NCBI RefSeq assembly: GCF_032854445.1
Contig: NC_088299.1
Location: forward strand, 6,237,001 to 6,301,000
Direction: 5' to 3'
Source: Liolophura sinensis
Lineage: Eukaryota > Mollusca > Polyplacophora > Chitonida > Chitonidae
Length of the DNA stretch: 64,000 bases
Positions 60,591-64,000 of this stretch are shown one piece after another (positions within the stretch are counted from its first letter, which is position 1; each line of letters begins with the position of its first letter). Below the pieces are notes generated by a model. The model had not been told where the DNA came from. It did not search any database and saw nothing but the letters and a program-made list of their open reading frames with translations. The translations under genes were made by a program, and so were the position numbers.

Positions 60591-61248
60591 ACATGAGTTT
60601 GCTTCTTAGTAGACGCTCAGTGCTTTTTTTTGCAGTGCTTCTTTTTGTATTGTTTAAAGTGCTTTCTTATTTCTTCATGTCACTTCTTGCGGCCATGCCA
60701 GATTAGAAAATTCTCGTACAGTACTTCTAACGTTACCACTCCTTATCTATTATAAACAATCTGTTTTTTCGGATAAATACATGAATATCCAACAAAATCA
60801 CTGCTTCTCTTAGTGTTGTTATTCTACTTGGTGAACTGTGATATCAGTTTGGTCAAATCAGCTCAAATTACATAATTCTATACAGAATACAATGCAAAGA
60901 TACAGAAATACTATGCTAGTGTTTAAGGCAAAACTTTGCCTGCCGCAATTTTCTCACTCCTTTACTCGCCAGCTTACCTATTCGCTCACTTACCCACATA
61001 TCATGTCGTCATATGATTAAACATAATCTAACTATTCATGACCCCTCTCAAGGTAAAATATCACGGCTTTCTGCTCGATTATTTGCCATTGTGTATGTTG
61101 ACAAGTGAATACCTTCTCAAAGATATCTCCAAATGCCTTTGAAAAAACGCTTATTGGATTACTGAACTGAAGGGTCATAATCCAAAGCCAAGACAGATGA
61201 TTTTTGATGGAATGCTGTGTCACCACCACAACCACCCATCTTAGCACC

Positions 61249-61266
61249 GCCCCCCCCCCCCCCCCA
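61249..61266. repeat. Poly-C tract
   Basis: C homopolymer in a C-rich stretch, not present upstream of genes 1 and 2. Confidence 0.9.
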
Positions 61267-61337
61267 ACCTCACCCCCCACACACGCGCGTTCACTCTAAC
61301 TCGCCCCCTTCGGATATCTCTATTCAAAGATCAGAAT

Positions 61338-61351
61338 TGAGTATATACTCA
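61338..61351. promoter_or_regulatory. 14-bp palindrome upstream of homeobox gene 3
   Basis: tgagtatatactca, 279 bp upstream of the start codon, identical to the copies before genes 1 and 2. Confidence 0.6.
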
Positions 61352-61479
61352 AACATGAAACTTGTGAGACGTTGGTCGATTGGTCAAGGTCGATTCCCAC
61401 CAACCCATTTTATAAGAAAATAATCCATTTAATTATCATGCGGTGTCTTCAAAAGAAAAATGATGAGTAAACTAATGAG

Positions 61480-61484
61480 CCAAT
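61480..61484 (+). promoter_or_regulatory. CCAAT box of homeobox gene 3
   Basis: ccaat in gagccaatgagaagag, 56 bp upstream of the TATA box. Confidence 0.55.
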
Positions 61485-61535
61485 GAGAAGAGTTAGGACG
61501 TTTTCTCAGTCAGTACTTTACTCAAGAGCTTTCCA

Positions 61536-61542
61536 TATAAAG
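61536..61542 (+). promoter_or_regulatory. TATA box of homeobox gene 3
   Basis: tataaag, 81 bp upstream of the start codon, in the conserved block. Confidence 0.75.
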
Positions 61543-61616
61543 GGCTGAGTACAGTTCAGAGGTCATCTTTAACCAACTTTAATCCTTGAATACTATTCAG
61601 CCGACAAGATTTCAAC

Positions 61617-62586
61617 ATGGCCGCCGAGAAGGGCATCTTCAGTGCTGTGGTAACAGACCATTCCGTTGAGACAATACTGTCTCGTACCTATGGTAAGGTT
61701 TGACTCTACGTAATTCTAATAAATTACAGTCCAAACTGGTAAAACAGAAAGTTGAGGCGTAAACTGTACTTTTTTTTTGCGCAACAATATTTGCAAAAGG
61801 GCTCAACATATCCCTAAACATATTTTTGGTTGTTATGGTTTTAGATCGTGTGAAAACGCTTCCAGACATCCCCTTCCCGGTTATAAGAAGATCACGACGA
61901 GGTCCAACTATGTTTTCTGTCGCCCAGAGAGAGGTTTTGGATGTTGCCTTTGAGGCTGACATGTACCCGGATGTTAACACCAGAGAAAGGCTGGCCGAGG
62001 AGCTTGGAGTGACTGAATCCAGAATTCAGGTGTGTATAGATAAATATTAAGATACGTTACACAACATTAGTTTGCCTTGAAGTTCGTTTCGTCGATTTAA
62101 GAAATATATTTGTGACGGTCCATTGCTCATAACAAGTGTTCTTTCACTGTTTTCCAGGTGTGGTTTCAAAACCGGCGATCCCGCTTGCGTCGTGCTATGA
62201 AGATGAAGTTTCAAGCTGACAGTAAAAGGTGTGCACCAATGCCCTTCACGACCCTGACCGACCTGTCGAGATGTACAACGGAAAGTCAACTGTACAGTCC
62301 GTACATGAACCCAGTCAATCAGCTCCTTCCGTTCTGTACATCCGCCCAATGGTCACAAGTGCTGCCCTCTATTTCAGTTGCCTACCCATTGCCTCACCAG
62401 ACTTCGCCGTACTGTAGCGCCCCCGAGTGTACACCGACCATGTTCCATAGGGGAATTTATAACCAGTCGATACTACCTGTGACAGACACTTTGAGAGCAG
62501 CGGAGACGAGAGTTGCAGACATGACGTCATCCACAACCACATCTTCGTCCACTGATTGTTATCTTGTAAGCTCCACAGTGCCTTAG
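61617..62586 (+). CDS. PRD-class homeobox gene 3 (apparent recombinant)
   Basis: Exons 61617-61692, 61845-62029, 62158-62586 (phases 1 and 0), 229 residues. The eh1-like motif is HSVETILS (15-22). The homeodomain is residues 42-101 with F8, L16, F20, Y25, W48, F49, Q50, N51, R53 and ESRIQ, intron at 46/47, and Pro at position 5. Exons 1-2 match gene 2 better (MAAEKGIFS, ILSRTY, LPDIPFPV, RRSRRGPT). Exon 3 matches gene 1 better (same 429-nt length, MKMKF, PTMFHRGIYNQS, ending TVP). The switch falls in intron 2 near 62080. All splice sites and the frame are intact, so the gene is probably functional. AATAAA candidates lie at 62738 and 62762. Confidence 0.93.
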
Positions 62587-62737
62587 ACATCAGCTTGTTT
62601 CTAAATCGACGCTCGGTGCTCTGACAGTGGTTCTTTCTGTATTGTTTACAGTGCTTTCTTACTTGTTGATATCACTACTTGTGCCTGTTTAGATTATTCT
62701 CGAAGAGTACCTCTAACGTTACCACTCCTAATGTATT

Positions 62738-62767
62738 AATAAACAATCTGTATTTCAGATGAATAAA
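62738..62767 (+). terminator. Polyadenylation signals of homeobox gene 3
   Basis: AATAAA at 62738-62743 and 62762-62767. The second is in the position used by genes 1 and 2. Confidence 0.55.
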
Positions 62768-62799
62768 TGAATATGCAACACAATTACTGCCTCTCTTAC

Positions 62800-64000
62800 T
62801 GTTATTCTACGTAGTGAACTTTGACATCAGTTTGGTCAAATCAGATCAAGTTACACAATTATATACAGAATACAATACAACATGATACACAAATTTTCAA
62901 CATGGTGATATAGCATGGTAACACAACATGTAGAAGTGTTTATCTGTAGTTAAATGTCTGTAAAGAAACGACTTTTTACACATTGTGTTTACATGTAAAT
63001 CCACTTGCTTTGACTTTGTGTACATTTCAGAAGAGAGGGTGCGGGCAAATCTTATGGATGATGCTGTGTTTTATTTGATTTGATTCTATAGTTTAACGCC
63101 ATATTATTTGTTTGTCTCATATCCATGTGCTATGGAGGTACTCTGCGCACACCAATTATCCATAAAGTTTCACATAAAACTGACCCTTTACCGTATAAGT
63201 TCAACTTTTTTGTTATTGCCTTAAGCAACAACCAGTAAATATACTACGGGCTCCAAAGACCCGCGAGAAACCAAAGGAAATGTGACGAAATATTGGTGTA
63301 CACAGATATGCACATAATATTAAAGGAGGACGAGTTTTACGAATTTACGTCAAAACTATCGGTAAAATATATCTCCATATGTCTGTCTTCAAATTATCGG
63401 TTTGAGTTGTAAAAGTCAGTGAAATTTCCTTTGTGGAATACATACGCAGCAGCCTAAGGCAATATCTATGGGGATCCCTGTCAAACTCATCTATCTGCAC
63501 AATGAGAAAAGTTCATTTTGCTTCCTGCAGCTTGTAGTAAATTCTTGTGCGAGTAAGATATTAGATATACGAAACAAAGAAACACTATGCTAGTATTTAG
63601 GCCAAAGTGTTTCCGCGCAATTTTCTCACTCCTTTATTCGCCAACTTACCTACTCGCTCACTTACCCACTTACTATGTCATCATTCAAAGAGTTTGTGCA
63701 TGACCTAATTATCCAGTCGATAAAGTTCAAATGCCTGTAAATTTAATCATGTTTTGTAACATAATTCATAAAAAGAAATCCGACGGTAAAGATATAGAAT
63801 AAAGAATACGTACAATGTGTTAACACGCAAACTGTCTGTGTGCAAAAAAATGTGACTGAGCTATTTTGAGGACGTCTTCTTTTCTGCATTAAGTTCATGT
63901 TTTACTCAAAATTGAAGACCTTCTCAAGGCAAAGTGTCACGGCTATGTGCAAGATTATTTGCCATTGTAAATGTTGACAAGTGAATACCTTCTCAAAGAT
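62800..64000. other. Spacer after homeobox gene 3, upstream-type sequence at the window edge
   Basis: Non-coding. From about 63480 to 64000 the sequence follows the order of blocks found upstream of genes 2 and 3 (gctagtatt, aattttctcactcctttatt, tgtaaatttaatcatg, tttactcaaaattgaag, gacaagtgaataccttctc). The window stops where, in those genes, the start codon is another 363-493 bp away. Confidence 0.7.

Overview
The window is eukaryotic nuclear DNA, most likely from a mollusc and probably a gastropod. The support is spliced genes with GT-AG introns, two paralogous secreted L-amino-acid oxidases of the aplysianin/escapin/achacin type known from sea hares and land snails, and many copies of two tRNA-headed SINE families whose tails (ending in gtaaaacaccaatcaaataaa, or in gacgttaaac with a cactcactc run) are typical of molluscan genomes. 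The species cannot be named from the sequence alone.

Layout. 1-0.8 kb: a dimeric minisatellite. 1.65-6.35 kb (minus): an aplysianin-type flavoprotein gene with its last exons outside the left edge. 6.4-11.7 kb: intergenic, with SINEs, a MITE and part of a foldback element. 11.7-12.7 kb (minus): the catalytic exon of a GT11 alpha-1,2-fucosyltransferase. 13-20 kb: intergenic with SINEs, a third dispersed repeat and a TA microsatellite. 20.3-25.0 kb (minus): a second, complete seven-exon aplysianin-type gene (531 codons). 25.1-39.3 kb: gene-poor, with a 56/60-bp minisatellite (27.8-30.3 kb), a foldback element, SINEs, a decayed LINE and a MITE. 39.5-52.3 kb (minus): a seven-exon gene of 259 codons with a DUF4476-like helical region. 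Its 8.5-kb last intron holds a 6-kb minisatellite with a higher-order period of about 1.54 kb. 54-64 kb (plus): a tandem cluster of three intact divergent PRD-class homeobox genes and one truncated copy. The right edge has upstream sequence of what looks like a further copy.

How the parts relate. The two oxidases share exon sizes and intron phases and are head-to-tail duplicates, with the fucosyltransferase between them. The homeobox genes share a three-exon structure, an eh1-like repressor motif in exon 1, the 46/47 homeodomain intron, and an upstream module with a 14-bp palindrome and a TATA box. Gene 3 looks like a recombinant of a gene-2-like 5' part and a gene-1-like 3' part, with the switch inside intron 2. 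A SINE downstream of gene 1 has a matching empty target site downstream of gene 2, so that insertion followed the duplication. The homeobox cluster is the most interesting part of the window.
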